A stretch of 53,451 bases of DNA from NCBI GenBank assembly GCA_934663595.1, contig CAKUKM010000015.1, forward strand, positions 1 to 53,451, read 5' to 3'. The DNA comes from an uncultured Clostridia bacterium. GTDB taxonomy: Bacteria; Bacillota; Clostridia; Christensenellales; Aristaeellaceae. Within the stretch, counting starts at the first letter, position 1, and every line of letters starts with the position of its first letter. Shown here one piece after another: positions 24,305 through 33,330 of the stretch. Under the pieces are notes generated by a model. The model saw only the letters and a program-made list of their open reading frames with translations. It made no database searches and was not told the origin of the DNA. The position numbers and the translations under genes were made by a program.

Positions 24305-24888
24305 TTTGCGCGGCCCTCCCGAACGCCGTCGCGCCGAAGCACCGGCAGCAGCGTTCCGAAAAAGCATTTAAGATCGAACAGAAAGCTCATTTTCCGGACG
24401 TATTCGCCGTCCAGACGCGCCTTTTCGGGAATCGGCAGCTCATCGCGGCCGTTGATCTGCGCCCAGCCGGTCAGACCCGGCAGCACGTCGTTGGCGGAAT
24501 ATTTGTCGCGCTCGGCGATCAGGTCATCCTGATTCCAGAGCGCCGGGCGCGGGCCGACGAAGGCCATATCGCCCTTCAGGATGTTCAACAGCTGCGGCAG
24601 CTCGTCCAGACTCGTTGCGCGCAGAAATTTGCCCACGGGCGTAATGAACCGCGCGGGATCGTTGAACAGGTGCGTGGGCGCGTCCTTCGGCGCGTCGGTG
24701 CGCATGGTGCGGAATTTGTAAATGGTAAACAGGGCCTTGTGAATGCCGACGCGCTTTTGGCGGAACAGCGCAGGCCCCGGCGAGGTCAGCCGCACGGCGA
24801 GCGCGATGATCAGCAGCGCCGGCGAAAGCAGCAGAATCAGAATCAGCGAAAGCAGAAAGTCGAGCGCGCGCTTGATCGATCGGTACAA
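24301..24888 (-). CDS. Initiating sugar-1-phosphate transferase (polyprenyl phosphate), short form
   Basis: 195 residues of the bacterial sugar transferase family (WcaJ/EpsL C-terminal domain). It has an N-terminal membrane helix (KRALDFLLSLILILLLSP), then FRQKRVG, YKFRTMRTDA, TSLDELPQLLNIL, MAFVGPRP and PGLTGWAQINGRDELP. It moves a sugar-1-phosphate to undecaprenyl phosphate to begin repeat-unit assembly. The start is TTG 24888: GGAGGC lies eight bases before it and the protein then begins MYRSIKRALDF, the usual start for the family. Frames with ATG upstream lack ribosome sites. Confidence 0.9.
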   Translation of the reverse strand: MYRSIKRALDFLLSLILILLLSPALLIIALAVRLTSPGPALFRQKRVGIHKALFTIYKFRTMRTDAPKDAPTHLFNDPARFITPVGKFLRATSLDELPQLLNILKGDMAFVGPRPALWNQDDLIAERDKYSANDVLPGLTGWAQINGRDELPIPEKARLDGEYVRKMSFLFDLKCFFGTLLPVLRRDGVREGRAK

Positions 24889-24921
24889 ATAAATCGCCTC
24901 CGGGAAAACAGATGATAATTT

Positions 24922-24950
24922 ATTGTATACCGTAACGCGCATATTTTCAA
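24922..24950 (-). promoter_or_regulatory. Promoter of the transferase/epimerase/GT4 operon
   Basis: Minus strand TTGAAA (24950-24945), 17 bp, TACAAT (24927-24922), about 30 bases before the TTG start. This supports the short protein start. Confidence 0.7.
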
Positions 24951-25014
24951 GGGCGGGCATGCTAAATTCGCCGGCGGGCACAGAAATTGCTACATATTTT
25001 AATATGAAAACCGG

Positions 25015-25044
25015 TTGTAGGACGCGGGGAAACGTGTTATATTA
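25015..25044 (+). promoter_or_regulatory. Probable promoter of the pot operon
   Basis: TTGTAG (25015-25020), 18 bp, TATATT (25039-25044). The -35 box is weak, so this is tentative. Confidence 0.45.
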
Positions 25045-25082
25045 TTATCGATTTCCATTACAGAGATAAAGAGGATCGTTTC

Positions 25083-26156
25083 ATGAATGAAAATGCGCTT
25101 TTGAGGTTGGAGAGGCTGGAAAAGTCCTTCGACCGCGACCCTGTGCTGAAGGGCATTTCGCTGACCGTTACGCCCGGCGAATTCGTTACTCTCCTCGGGC
25201 CGTCCGGCTGCGGCAAAACCACGACGCTGCGCATCATCGCCGGGCTTCTGGAGCCGGACACGGGGCGCGTGTTCCTCGATGGCCGGGACATTACGCGCCT
25301 CGAGCCGGAAAAGCGCGATGTGAACACCGTTTTTCAGAATTACGCGCTGTTTCCGCACATGAATGTGGAAAAAAATATCTCCTACGGCCTGAGAATCAGG
25401 GGCGTGAAGAAGACGGAATGGCAGAAGCGCGTGGCCGAGATGCTGCAGCTGGTGCAGCTCGAGGGCTTTGAAAAGCGTATGCCCGGCCAGCTTTCCGGCG
25501 GCCAGCGGCAGCGCGTGGCGATTGCGCGCGCTGTGGTTTTAAATCCGCGGCTGTTGCTGCTGGACGAGCCGCTGGGCGCGCTGGATTTAAAGCTCCGCCG
25601 CCAGATGCAGCAGGAGCTGAAGGACATTCAGCGGCGCCTCGGCATTGCGTTTATTTATATCACGCACGATCAGGAGGAAGCGCTGAACATGTCCGACCGC
25701 ATTGCGATCATGCGCGAGGGACAGTTCGAGCAGATCGGCACGCCCGAGGACATTTACGAGCGCCCGAAGACGCGATTTGCGGCCGATTTCATCGGACAGA
25801 CGAACCTGCTGGAGGCGGTCGTGGCGGAAAAGGACGGGCGCGGGCTGATTCTGGAATACGGCGGCGTGCGTTTCCCGGCGCGGAGCGCGGATTTTGAGGC
25901 GAAAATCGGAGAAACCGTGGCGCTGAGCCTGCGCACGGAGCGAATCGGCTTTGCAAGGAGGCCGGTGGGCGAATGCCATTTGCCCGGCACGCTTCGCTCG
26001 CGCCACTATGCGGGCGGCTCGATGCGCGCGGTGATTGAGCTCGACGACGGGCGCGAGATCACGGCGCTGTGCCAGAATGCGGAGCGCGCCGAGGGCGAAA
26101 TCGGCGAGCGCGTGAACCTGTTCTGGAACCGGGACGAGGCGCCGGTCGTGCGCTGA
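25083..26156 (+). CDS. potA: Spermidine/putrescine ABC transporter, ATP-binding protein
   Basis: 357 residues. Walker A GPSGCGKTT (39-47), signature LSGGQRQRVAIARA, Walker B LLLLDEPLGALD, then the switch histidine in YITHDQEEAL. After about residue 235 it has a TOBE-type regulatory domain, typical of PotA. It powers import through PotB and PotC. Start ATG 25083 follows AAAGAGGA. It heads the intact potABCD order. Confidence 0.95.
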   Translation: MNENALLRLERLEKSFDRDPVLKGISLTVTPGEFVTLLGPSGCGKTTTLRIIAGLLEPDTGRVFLDGRDITRLEPEKRDVNTVFQNYALFPHMNVEKNISYGLRIRGVKKTEWQKRVAEMLQLVQLEGFEKRMPGQLSGGQRQRVAIARAVVLNPRLLLLDEPLGALDLKLRRQMQQELKDIQRRLGIAFIYITHDQEEALNMSDRIAIMREGQFEQIGTPEDIYERPKTRFAADFIGQTNLLEAVVAEKDGRGLILEYGGVRFPARSADFEAKIGETVALSLRTERIGFARRPVGECHLPGTLRSRHYAGGSMRAVIELDDGREITALCQNAERAEGEIGERVNLFWNRDEAPVVR

Positions 26157-26168
26157 GGGGACCTGAAT

Positions 26169-27035
26169 ATGAACGAAAAACGCAAAAAAAGCGCCTCGTC
26201 GCTGCTGCTGTCCGCGCCGCTGATATTGTGGACGCTGGTGTTCGTGGGCGTGACGATCGGGTATATCGTGGTGCTGAGCTTTTTAAAGCGCAGCCCGGAC
26301 GGCTTCGGCGTGCTGCCGGTGTTTACGCTGGAGAATTATGCCAAGCTCCTGAATGAGAATTACGCGCGCGTATTTTTGAATACGCTGAAGCTCGGCGTGG
26401 AGACGACGGTGCTGTGCATACTGATCGGCTATCCGTTCGGCTATGCGATGGGCCGGGCGAGCAAAAAGTGGCGCACGATCCTGATGCTGCTGGTGATCGT
26501 GCCGTTCTGGACGAACGCGCTGATTCGCATTTACGGCTGGCGAATCCTGCTGGCCGGAAACGGGCCGGTGAACGCGCTTTTGATGGCGCTCGGGATTGTG
26601 GAAAAGCCGCTGAAGCTCCTGAATACCCACGGCGCGGTGGTGCTGGGAATGGTGTATGCGCTGCTTCCGTTTATGATTCTGCCGGTGTACACGTCGGTGG
26701 AGAAGCTGGACTGGTCGCTGGTGGACGCCGGGCGCGATCTGGGCGCGGGCGGATTTCAGGTGTTTCGGACGGTGACGCTGCCGATTACCGCGCCGGGACT
26801 TTTGACGGGCAGCGTGCTGGTGTTCGTGCCGAGTCTCGCGCTGTTCTTCATGTCCGATCTGATGGGCGGGCCGAGCGATATTCTGATTGGCAATCTGGTG
26901 AACGATCAGCTGCTCAAGAGCCGCGACTGGCCGTTTGCGGCGGCGCTTTCGGTGGTGCTGCTGGCGCTGACGGGGCTGATTATGTTTGTTTACCGCAAGC
27001 TCGGCGGTAAGGCGACCGATATGACGGTATTCTGA
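26169..27035 (+). CDS. potB: Spermidine/putrescine ABC transporter permease PotB
   Basis: 288 residues, six membrane helices. The N-terminal ASSLLLSAPLILWTLVFVGV and the EAA-like loop LVDAGRDLGAGGFQVFRTVTLP are typical of PotB. It lies 12 bases after potA with GAGGGGA as ribosome site. Confidence 0.95.
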   Translation: MNEKRKKSASSLLLSAPLILWTLVFVGVTIGYIVVLSFLKRSPDGFGVLPVFTLENYAKLLNENYARVFLNTLKLGVETTVLCILIGYPFGYAMGRASKKWRTILMLLVIVPFWTNALIRIYGWRILLAGNGPVNALLMALGIVEKPLKLLNTHGAVVLGMVYALLPFMILPVYTSVEKLDWSLVDAGRDLGAGGFQVFRTVTLPITAPGLLTGSVLVFVPSLALFFMSDLMGGPSDILIGNLVNDQLLKSRDWPFAAALSVVLLALTGLIMFVYRKLGGKATDMTVF

Positions 27036-27050
27036 TTGGGGGGAGGACGC

Positions 27051-27836
27051 ATGCAGGGAAGAAAATCGCGCTGGTCGCCGGTGTTTTTAACGCTGGTGCT
27101 GATACTGATGTATCTGCCGATCGCGGTGGTGGCGCTGTATTCGTTCAACGCCAACGCCAGCCGCTATCCGAGCGCGTTTACCGGCTTTTCGCTCCAATAT
27201 TATCAGGCGCTTCTAAGGGACACGAAGGGGCTTCTGGCGGCGCTGAAGAACAGCCTGATTCTGGCGGGAATCAGCTGCGGCGTCGCGATGGTGATCGGAA
27301 CGCTCGGCGCGGTCGGCATGGCGGCGCACAAATTCCGGCTCCAGGGCGCGATTGAAACGATGGCGGTTCTGCCGATCATGGTGCCGGAAATCATATTGGG
27401 CATGGCGTTTCTGGCGGTGTTTACGTTCGCCGGGCTGCGGTTCGGCATGCTGACGCTGGTGCTGGCGCATGTGACGTTCTGCACGCCGTATGTATTTATT
27501 ATCGTTAAAGGCCGACTGGCGGGACTGGATCCGTCGCTGATCGAGGCTTCGCGCGATCTGGGCGCGTCGCCGGTGCGGGCGTTTTTCACGGTGACGCTGC
27601 CGCTGATCCTGCCGGGCGTGCTTTCGGGCGTGATGCTGGCGTTTGCGATGAGTCTGGACGATTTCGTAATCAGCTTTTTCGTGACCGGCGCGACGACGAC
27701 CACGCTGCCGCTGAAGGTGTATTCGTCGGTCAAGACGGGCGTATCGCTGCAGGTGAATGCGCTGTGCACGCTCACGCTCGCGGCGGTGGCGATTGCGATG
27801 GCGGTGAAGCATTTCGCGCTGGACCGCAGAAAATAG
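27051..27836 (+). CDS. potC: Spermidine/putrescine ABC transporter permease PotC
   Basis: 261 residues with six membrane helices. FSLQYYQALLRD and the coupling loop LIEASRDLGASPVRAFFTVT, then FAMSLDDFVISFFVTGA, are PotC signatures. ATG 27051 is chosen with GGGGGAGG immediately upstream; the TTG at 27036 lies inside that site. Confidence 0.94.
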   Translation: MQGRKSRWSPVFLTLVLILMYLPIAVVALYSFNANASRYPSAFTGFSLQYYQALLRDTKGLLAALKNSLILAGISCGVAMVIGTLGAVGMAAHKFRLQGAIETMAVLPIMVPEIILGMAFLAVFTFAGLRFGMLTLVLAHVTFCTPYVFIIVKGRLAGLDPSLIEASRDLGASPVRAFFTVTLPLILPGVLSGVMLAFAMSLDDFVISFFVTGATTTTLPLKVYSSVKTGVSLQVNALCTLTLAAVAIAMAVKHFALDRRK

Positions 27837-27883
27837 TCGGGAACCGCATTGCGGTTTACCATAGATTCAAGGAGGAAAAGGCA

Positions 27884-28921
27884 ATGAAGAAGGGAATTGC
27901 GGTTCTTCTGGTGCTGGCGCTGCTGGCGCTTTCGGGCGCGGCTCTGGCCGAGGAGGAAAAGGTGCTGAACGTGTTTACGTGGGAGGGCTATTTCGACGAT
28001 ACGACGCTCGCCCAGTTCTCCGACGAGACGGGCATTCAGATCAATTATTCCACCTTCGCCAGCAACGAGGAGATGCTCCTGAAGCTCCAGGCGAACGGCG
28101 GCAGCGAATACGATATCGTGCTCGCGAGCGATTATGCGATCAGCGCGGCGCGCAAGCAGAACCTGCTTCTGCCGTTGGATAAGGAGAAGCTCACCAATTG
28201 GGATAATCTGAATCCCGATTATCTGAACCAGTATTTCGATCCGGACAACGTGTATTCCATGCCGTATACCGTCGGTTCGCCGATGATCGTGTACGATCCG
28301 GACCAGGTGGAGGGCGAGCTTACGAGCTTTTCCGATCTCTGGCGCGAGGATCTGAAGGATTCCGTGTGGCTGATTAACGATGCGCGCGTGTCCATCGGCG
28401 CGACGCTGAAGACGCTGGGCTATTCCTACAACACCACCGATCAGGCGCAGCTGGACGAGGCCGCCGCGAAGCTCGCGGAGCTGAAGCCGAACGTGCGCGT
28501 GCTGGATTACGACATGAACTACAATTACCTCGCCAACGGCGAAGTCAAGGCGGCGTATCTGTTTACTCCGTTCGTGGTGCTGTCGATGATGGAGAATCCG
28601 AATCTGGTCGCCGCGTTCCCGGAGGAGGGCATCGGCTTCGGCATCGATTCGATCGTGATTCCCGTAAACGCGCCGCATCCGGAAAACGCGCACCTGTTCA
28701 TGAATTTCTATCTCCGCCCGGAGATCGCGAAGTTCGTGGCCGAGTGGCAGGCGTACATCAATCCGAACGCCGCCGCGGATCCGCTGATTGATGCGGACTA
28801 TGCCGCGATGTCGCCCTTCCACATTCCGGAAGAGCTGCTCGCGACGAAGGAATACGTCGAGGATCTCGGCGAATTCGAGAGCGCGTATCAGGATGTGTGG
28901 AACAATTTCAAGCTGAACTGA
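27884..28921 (+). CDS. potD: Spermidine/putrescine-binding protein PotD
   Basis: 345 residues. A signal peptide (ending SGAALA|E) leads into KVLNVFTWEGYFDDTTLAQF, the PotD/PotF start, and YDIVLASDYAI and YLFTPFVVLSMM line the binding cleft. Like the other binding protein here, it has no lipobox Cys. It delivers polyamine to PotBC. ATG 27884 follows AAGGAGG. A short stem (AACCGC-ATT-GCGGTT, 27842-27856) precedes it. Confidence 0.94.
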   Translation: MKKGIAVLLVLALLALSGAALAEEEKVLNVFTWEGYFDDTTLAQFSDETGIQINYSTFASNEEMLLKLQANGGSEYDIVLASDYAISAARKQNLLLPLDKEKLTNWDNLNPDYLNQYFDPDNVYSMPYTVGSPMIVYDPDQVEGELTSFSDLWREDLKDSVWLINDARVSIGATLKTLGYSYNTTDQAQLDEAAAKLAELKPNVRVLDYDMNYNYLANGEVKAAYLFTPFVVLSMMENPNLVAAFPEEGIGFGIDSIVIPVNAPHPENAHLFMNFYLRPEIAKFVAEWQAYINPNAAADPLIDADYAAMSPFHIPEELLATKEYVEDLGEFESAYQDVWNNFKLN

Positions 28922-28932
28922 TTGCCAAAAGA

Positions 28933-28977
28933 GGCGCGGGCCTTCCGCTTTTCAGGAGGGCCCGCGCCGTTTTTTTT
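28933..28977. terminator. Terminator of the pot operon
   Basis: A 10-bp GC stem (28933-28942 with 28959-28968) and then eight T. AAAA lies at the other side, so it can also stop the convergent glycosyltransferase transcript. Confidence 0.92.
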
Positions 28978-28979
28978 GC

Positions 28980-29948
28980 TTATGCCGCGTCCGGGAAGAT
29001 GCGGCGGGCGAGGTAATACAATTTCGGGTGAATGCCGATCAGCACGGCTTGAACGCGCCGCTGCCAGCGCCGCTTCGAGCGCGCAAACGTAATCCAGTTG
29101 CGATTTTCGCGGATATAGGCGAAGATTTCGTCCGTGTGCGGGCCGCGGGAATTGTAGGACAGCGTTTCCAGCCCGGTCACGATCGCATAGACGACCGCGA
29201 TATCGCGCAACTCGGGGATGACGCGCAGGCGCTCGGCCATCAGGCGGCGGCTGACGAAGCCCTCGTAGCTCTTTTCATAATTCATGGAATGATACGCGCT
29301 GGTATCCAGATAGAGATAATGGTATTTCGGCGTGCCGCTGATCCACGCGCGGCCGTTTTTGAGCAGCACGTCGCACCAGAACAGCCGATCCTCGCCGATG
29401 CGCAGGCCGGGGCGGAACTGAATCAGCGTGCCGTCTGGGTTTTCAAGAGCCCTGCGGCGATAGAGCTTGCAGACGCTGCAGCTCTGGAAATGCCTGGCGT
29501 AGGGATCGAGAATCTCCTTCGTTTCCATCACGCGCGCCTCAAACGAGGGCATGCGCTGGCGAACGCTGCCGTCCTGATTTTCGAGCGTCAGGCCGCAGGT
29601 GGCCACGTCCACGCCGTTTTCATTCAGATTTCGAAACAGGTATTCCAGATAATCCGGTTCCACCGTATCGTCCGCGTCGATAAACGTAAGGTACGCGCCG
29701 GTGGACGCGGCCATGCCGGCGTTGCGCGCGCAGGACGCGCCGCTGTTTTTCTGGTGAATCACCTTCACGCGCGTATCGCGGGCGGGATAGCCGTCGCACA
29801 CCGCGCCGGACGCGTCGGTCGAGCCGTCGTCGACCAGAATCAGCTCGAGATCGCGATGCGTCTGCGCGAGCACGGAATCAATGCATTTGCCCACCAGCTG
29901 ATCGCAATTGTACACCGGAATGATGACGGAAATGCAGTCCGCGTTCAT
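28980..29948 (-). CDS. Glycosyltransferase family 2 (A)
   Basis: 322 residues, GT-A fold. ISVIIPVYNCDQLVGKCIDS, VDDGSTDASG and FIDADDTVEPDYLEYL (DxD metal site) define the family. No membrane helix is evident. It transfers a sugar to a growing polysaccharide repeat. It is a close paralogue of the gene just upstream, sharing IHQKNSG-S-ARN-GM and the IGEDRLFWC block, so the two arose by tandem duplication. It lies seven bases downstream of that gene. Confidence 0.92.
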   Translation of the reverse strand: MNADCISVIIPVYNCDQLVGKCIDSVLAQTHRDLELILVDDGSTDASGAVCDGYPARDTRVKVIHQKNSGASCARNAGMAASTGAYLTFIDADDTVEPDYLEYLFRNLNENGVDVATCGLTLENQDGSVRQRMPSFEARVMETKEILDPYARHFQSCSVCKLYRRRALENPDGTLIQFRPGLRIGEDRLFWCDVLLKNGRAWISGTPKYHYLYLDTSAYHSMNYEKSYEGFVSRRLMAERLRVIPELRDIAVVYAIVTGLETLSYNSRGPHTDEIFAYIRENRNWITFARSKRRWQRRVQAVLIGIHPKLYYLARRIFPDAA

Positions 29949-29955
29949 TCGGAAA

Positions 29956-30945
29956 TCATCCTCTCTTTACTTTCCTGCCGCGCAGGCGAAGCCTTATTTT
30001 GCGCACCGCGACATACAGCCGCGGGTCGACGCCGATGAAGAGCGCCTGAATGCGCCGGTTGAACTGCTTGTCGGAATGGAAATAGACCCTCCAGCGGCCG
30101 TTTTCGCGCGCATAGGCGAAGATTTCGTCGCTCCGCTCGTCGAACCGGTCGTACGAGAGCGCGTACATGGCCGTATCCATCGCGTGTTCGATGGCCACGT
30201 CGTGCAATTCCGGAATCGCGTCCAGCATTTTTTCCATGCGGCAGCGGCCGACATAATCCTCGTAGCTCTTGTCGTAGTCGCGGGAATGATACAGGCTCGA
30301 GGTGTAGTAAATATAATGATATTTCTGCGCGCTGCTGATCCACGCGCGGCCGTTTTTCAGAATCGCCTCGCACCAGAACAGCCGGTCCTCGCCGATGCGG
30401 ATGTCCTCCTGATAGTGCAGGAGGCTGCCGTCCTCGAGCGTGAGCGCGCGCCGGCGGAAGAGCTTGCAATAGGGATAGGATTGAAACGTCGGCCGATACG
30501 GGCGCAGAATTTCCGCCGCCTCCGCGATATGCGCGGGAAACACGCGCTTTTTGCCGCGCTCGGTGCCGTCTACGTCCTCGTGCCATACGCCGCAGGTGGC
30601 GATGTCCACGTTGTTTTCGCGCAGGTTCGTAATCAGGTATTCCAGATAATCCGGCTCGACCACGTCGTCCGAATCCACGAAGCAGAAGTATTCGCCCGTC
30701 GCCGCGTCCATGCCGACGTTGCGCGCGCGCGAGGGGCCGCTGTTTTTCTGGTGAATGACCTTCACGCGCGAATCGCGCGCGGCATAGCCGTCCGCCAGCG
30801 CGCCGGACGCGTCGGTCGAGCCGTCGTCGACCAGAATCAGTTCAAAATCGGTATACGTTTGCCGAAACAGCGAATCCATGCAGCGATTCAGGGTTGAGGC
30901 GCAATTGTAGATCGGTATAACGACCGAAATGCGCTCCGAATTCAT
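29956..30945 (-). CDS. Glycosyltransferase family 2 (B)
   Basis: 329 residues. RISVVIPIYNCASTLNRCMD, VDDGSTDASG and FVDSDDVVEPDYLEYL show the GT2 active site. The C-terminal tail is very basic (RLRLRGRKVKRG), suited to peripheral membrane contact. ATG 30945 is preferred to GTG 30954, because AAAGGAG is ten bases from the former and touches the latter. First gene of a two-gene operon; neighbours suggest a role in envelope polysaccharide. Confidence 0.92.
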   Translation of the reverse strand: MNSERISVVIPIYNCASTLNRCMDSLFRQTYTDFELILVDDGSTDASGALADGYAARDSRVKVIHQKNSGPSRARNVGMDAATGEYFCFVDSDDVVEPDYLEYLITNLRENNVDIATCGVWHEDVDGTERGKKRVFPAHIAEAAEILRPYRPTFQSYPYCKLFRRRALTLEDGSLLHYQEDIRIGEDRLFWCEAILKNGRAWISSAQKYHYIYYTSSLYHSRDYDKSYEDYVGRCRMEKMLDAIPELHDVAIEHAMDTAMYALSYDRFDERSDEIFAYARENGRWRVYFHSDKQFNRRIQALFIGVDPRLYVAVRKIRLRLRGRKVKRG

Positions 30946-30979
30946 ATCGGGCACGCTCCTTTGATGGAAATATACATAT

Positions 30980-31008
30980 ATTTTACCATAAGGTCGCGCA
31001 AATGTCCA
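30980..31008 (-). promoter_or_regulatory. Promoter of the GT2 pair
   Basis: Minus strand TGGACA (31008-31003), 17 bp, TAAAAT (30985-30980). A 7-bp inverted repeat (30997-31003 with 31015-31021) brackets the -35 box. Confidence 0.7.
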
Positions 31009-31031
31009 TATCCAATTTGCGAAATGCGCGT

Positions 31032-31059
31032 AAAAAGAGCCGGTTTGTACCGACTCTTT
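31032..31059 (-). terminator. Terminator of the DUF4317 operon
   Basis: On the minus strand an 11-bp stem with one G-T pair (31059-31049 with 31044-31034) runs into TTTTT. It lies ten bases after the DUF4317 stop. Confidence 0.85.
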
Positions 31060-31068
31060 GTGAATTCC

Positions 31069-32196
31069 TCAGACCTTGATGTTCACGCCGTTGACGACCA
31101 CGCCCTCGTCCGCACGGATCAGGATGTATTTGAAGCCGTCGATAACGCGGGTTTCGATCTGATCGCTGCAGCCGGGGCTGACCTGAATGACGACGTTCGG
31201 CGTGCGCAGCTCGAATTTCTTTTCGTCCACGATGTTCTGGGGGCTCAGATCGATCGTTTCGCCGAATTCCTCGTCGTAGCGCTGCTGGAACGCCGCGACG
31301 CGTTCCTCGTCCACGCCGCAGGAGGCGAGCATGCCCTGGATTTCCTTTTTGCTCACGACCGGCGCTTCGGCGGTTTTGTCGGCCTTCTGCGCCTCGATTT
31401 TCTCGCGCAGCTGCTCGTGAACGGACTGCACGACGTCGTAATTCAGATCGTCGCCCAGGGTTTCCTCCAGGAGCGACTGGAAGGTCTCCTTCTGCGTTTC
31501 GGCGGGCATCGGCGCGCTCGCGTGGAACACGGCGGAGATGAATTCATCGTGCATTTCGGCGGTATCGCGGGTGAAATACATGGCGCGATAGAGGTTCGCG
31601 CCGCCTTCCTCATAGGCCGGGAACATAAAGCCCAGCTCCGGCGCGGCGACCACCCAGTTCTGCTCGCATTCGTGGAAATCGTTGTCCGCGGCGTAATAGC
31701 TGAGCGCAGGGCGCGTGAGCTTGACGGGGCAGACGGCGGCGAGAATGTAATTGAATACGGTTTCGGAGGAATCCTCCAGCTCGGTTCCGTCCTTGGGATG
31801 ATAGGGCACGTCGTAGGCGTCGTGCAGAAGCAGAATCAGATAATGGCCCTCGAGCTGAAGCGAATCGATGATGCGGCTGTAGAGCTTCTGCGCGCCTTCC
31901 TCGAGCTTCAATTGCGTGTTGCACAGCGCGCTGAGCAGCTTGTGTTCCTCGCCGTCGAGCACCTCGCCGGTGGAGAAATCGATCGGAATCAGATTTCGGC
32001 CCGGAATGCCGGACAGCGTTCTTTTAAAGATGGAGAGATATTTTTCGGCTTCCTCCTGCGGGAGCGCGAGCAGCGGCCGGCAGAACGACGACACGATTTC
32101 GCGCTTTTCGTTGACATAGCAGCCGCGGATGCAGGTGATGGCGTTTTTATCGGGATTCAGGCGCCGACGGATCTCGGCAAGTTCACTTTTATTCAT
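31069..32196 (-). CDS. DUF4317 family protein
   Basis: 375 residues of a family of unknown function common in Clostridia. It begins MNKSELAEIRRRLNPDKNAI, then CIRGCYVNEKREI, the usual DUF4317 start. The middle has HYLILLLHDAYDVPYHPKDG, and the C-terminal quarter contains helices and a final beta block. No signal peptide or membrane helix is seen, so it is cytoplasmic. ATG 32196 has AAGAGGA. It lies 26 bases after the RadC-like gene and shares its promoter. Confidence 0.88.
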   Translation of the reverse strand: MNKSELAEIRRRLNPDKNAITCIRGCYVNEKREIVSSFCRPLLALPQEEAEKYLSIFKRTLSGIPGRNLIPIDFSTGEVLDGEEHKLLSALCNTQLKLEEGAQKLYSRIIDSLQLEGHYLILLLHDAYDVPYHPKDGTELEDSSETVFNYILAAVCPVKLTRPALSYYAADNDFHECEQNWVVAAPELGFMFPAYEEGGANLYRAMYFTRDTAEMHDEFISAVFHASAPMPAETQKETFQSLLEETLGDDLNYDVVQSVHEQLREKIEAQKADKTAEAPVVSKKEIQGMLASCGVDEERVAAFQQRYDEEFGETIDLSPQNIVDEKKFELRTPNVVIQVSPGCSDQIETRVIDGFKYILIRADEGVVVNGVNIKV

Positions 32197-32222
32197 GAAT
32201 AATTGTCCTCTTAATCGATGAT

Positions 32223-32927
32223 TTATGCTTTTTCGCGCTCGGCGGCGAGCCAGAGCCGGTTCAGCGCGCCGGTGACGTCCTGGCGCATCCATTCGGAGCG
32301 ATCGATCCAGCCGGTCTCGCGCAGGCTGACGACCTCGCCGCCGGCCGCGATCAGATGATCCAGCATCGGAATGCGCAGCGCCAGAAGCGCGCTCAGCGCC
32401 TCCTTCGTGCATTCCACGTCCGCCAGCGACGGCCGGCGCGTTCCGCCCGGATGATTGTGGGCGAGAATGACCGCCGAAGCGTGCGTTTCAATCGCCACCT
32501 TCAGCAGATGCGGAAGATAGAACGGCGTTTCGTCCACCGTGCCCTTCTGCAAGAGCAGACAGCGGATCAGATAGCCGCTCGCATCGAGACACAGCACGAA
32601 GAACTGCTCAATCGGCACGCCGATATACACGGCCTGCAAATAGCCGGCCGCCGCATTCAGCGAAGCGAGCCGCGGATGCGCGCCGTACTGCGTGCGCATG
32701 GAATAGCGCGCGAGCGGCGGAATCAGCGAAAGCAGCTGCGCCTCCTTGTCGTTCAGCCCCTCGCGGGAAAGCAGCTCCGGCCCGGATTCGAGCATTCCCG
32801 CCGCGGAAAGGAAGCGGGAAAACAGCGCATTCGCCGTTTCGGATGCGTTTCTGGAATGGCGCACCTTGTCCAGCACGCCGGAAACCGCGCGCAAACAGCG
32901 TTCTTCGCGGCGGCTCCTTTCGATCAT
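32223..32927 (-). CDS. RadC-like JAB/MPN-domain protein
   Basis: 234 residues. The N-terminal third has the LLSREGLNDKEAQLLSLIPP helices and the C-terminal half the MPN fold with the metal site HNHPGGTRRPSLAD (His157, His159, Ser167, Asp170). The glutamate normally present in the PRE segment appears replaced: the matching stretch reads YLPHLLK, with His140. Unless Glu133 takes its place, hydrolase activity may be altered. Despite the name, a role in DNA repair is not established for the family. It overlaps the small upstream gene by ATGA. Confidence 0.88.
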   Translation of the reverse strand: MIERSRREERCLRAVSGVLDKVRHSRNASETANALFSRFLSAAGMLESGPELLSREGLNDKEAQLLSLIPPLARYSMRTQYGAHPRLASLNAAAGYLQAVYIGVPIEQFFVLCLDASGYLIRCLLLQKGTVDETPFYLPHLLKVAIETHASAVILAHNHPGGTRRPSLADVECTKEALSALLALRIPMLDHLIAAGGEVVSLRETGWIDRSEWMRQDVTGALNRLWLAAEREKA

Positions 32928-33208
32928 AGCCCGAGTGCGCCTGCCTCTCTCAGCGCGCGGGCGACCGATTCAGCATTCTCGATGCGCTCGCCGGCGTACC
33001 AGCCGTCCAGCTCGTCGTCAAATTCGAGCTTCGCCGCGCCTTCGATCTCGACTCCGTCCTTCTGAAGCGTCAGATCCATCGAAATCGGCGGCTGCGCGTC
33101 GTATAAATCCACGACGAATTCTCTTTCGGAGAGCTGCTCCGCGTCCTCGAAGCGATTCAAAAAATCCCTGAATGCGGCGATTTCTGCAGGCGAAAGCGCG
33201 ATCTTCAT
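32924..33208 (-). CDS. Small acidic protein of unknown function
   Basis: 94 residues, acidic, mostly predicted helix then strands. It starts MKIALSPAEIAAFRDFLNRF and ends with REAGALGL. No family is recognised. ATG 33208 has AAAGGAG ten bases before. It is the first gene of the operon with the RadC-like and DUF4317 genes, and its stop overlaps the RadC start by ATGA. Confidence 0.75.
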   Translation of the reverse strand: MKIALSPAEIAAFRDFLNRFEDAEQLSEREFVVDLYDAQPPISMDLTLQKDGVEIEGAAKLEFDDELDGWYAGERIENAESVARALREAGALGL

Positions 33209-33242
33209 CGAATGCGTACTCCTTTGCGCGTTAATATGTCTT

Positions 33243-33271
33243 ATTTTAGCGCATAAAGCCGGATTTGGCAA
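33243..33271 (-). promoter_or_regulatory. Promoter of the small protein/RadC/DUF4317 operon
   Basis: Minus strand TTGCCA (33271-33266), 17 bp, TAAAAT (33248-33243). Confidence 0.7.
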
Positions 33272-33330
33272 GCGCTTTAAAGGGGAAATTTCCGGCCTTT
33301 TCGGGATGGAAATTTCCGTAAAGCGCTTGC
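33268..33330. promoter_or_regulatory. Nested inverted repeats between divergent promoters
   Basis: A perfect 12-bp inverted repeat (GCAAGCGCTTTA, 33268-33279; complement 33319-33330) touches the -35 boxes of both divergent promoters. Inside it are two copies of the self-palindrome GGAAATTTCC (33284-33293 and 33308-33317), 24 bases apart. Likely operators or a pair of mirror-image upstream elements. Confidence 0.6.

Noticed and set aside
24888..24981. ATG starts at 24981, 24960 and 24942 for the short sugar transferase
   Set aside because: They precede or overlap the promoter boxes and have no ribosome site; the TTG start gives the family-typical N-terminus.
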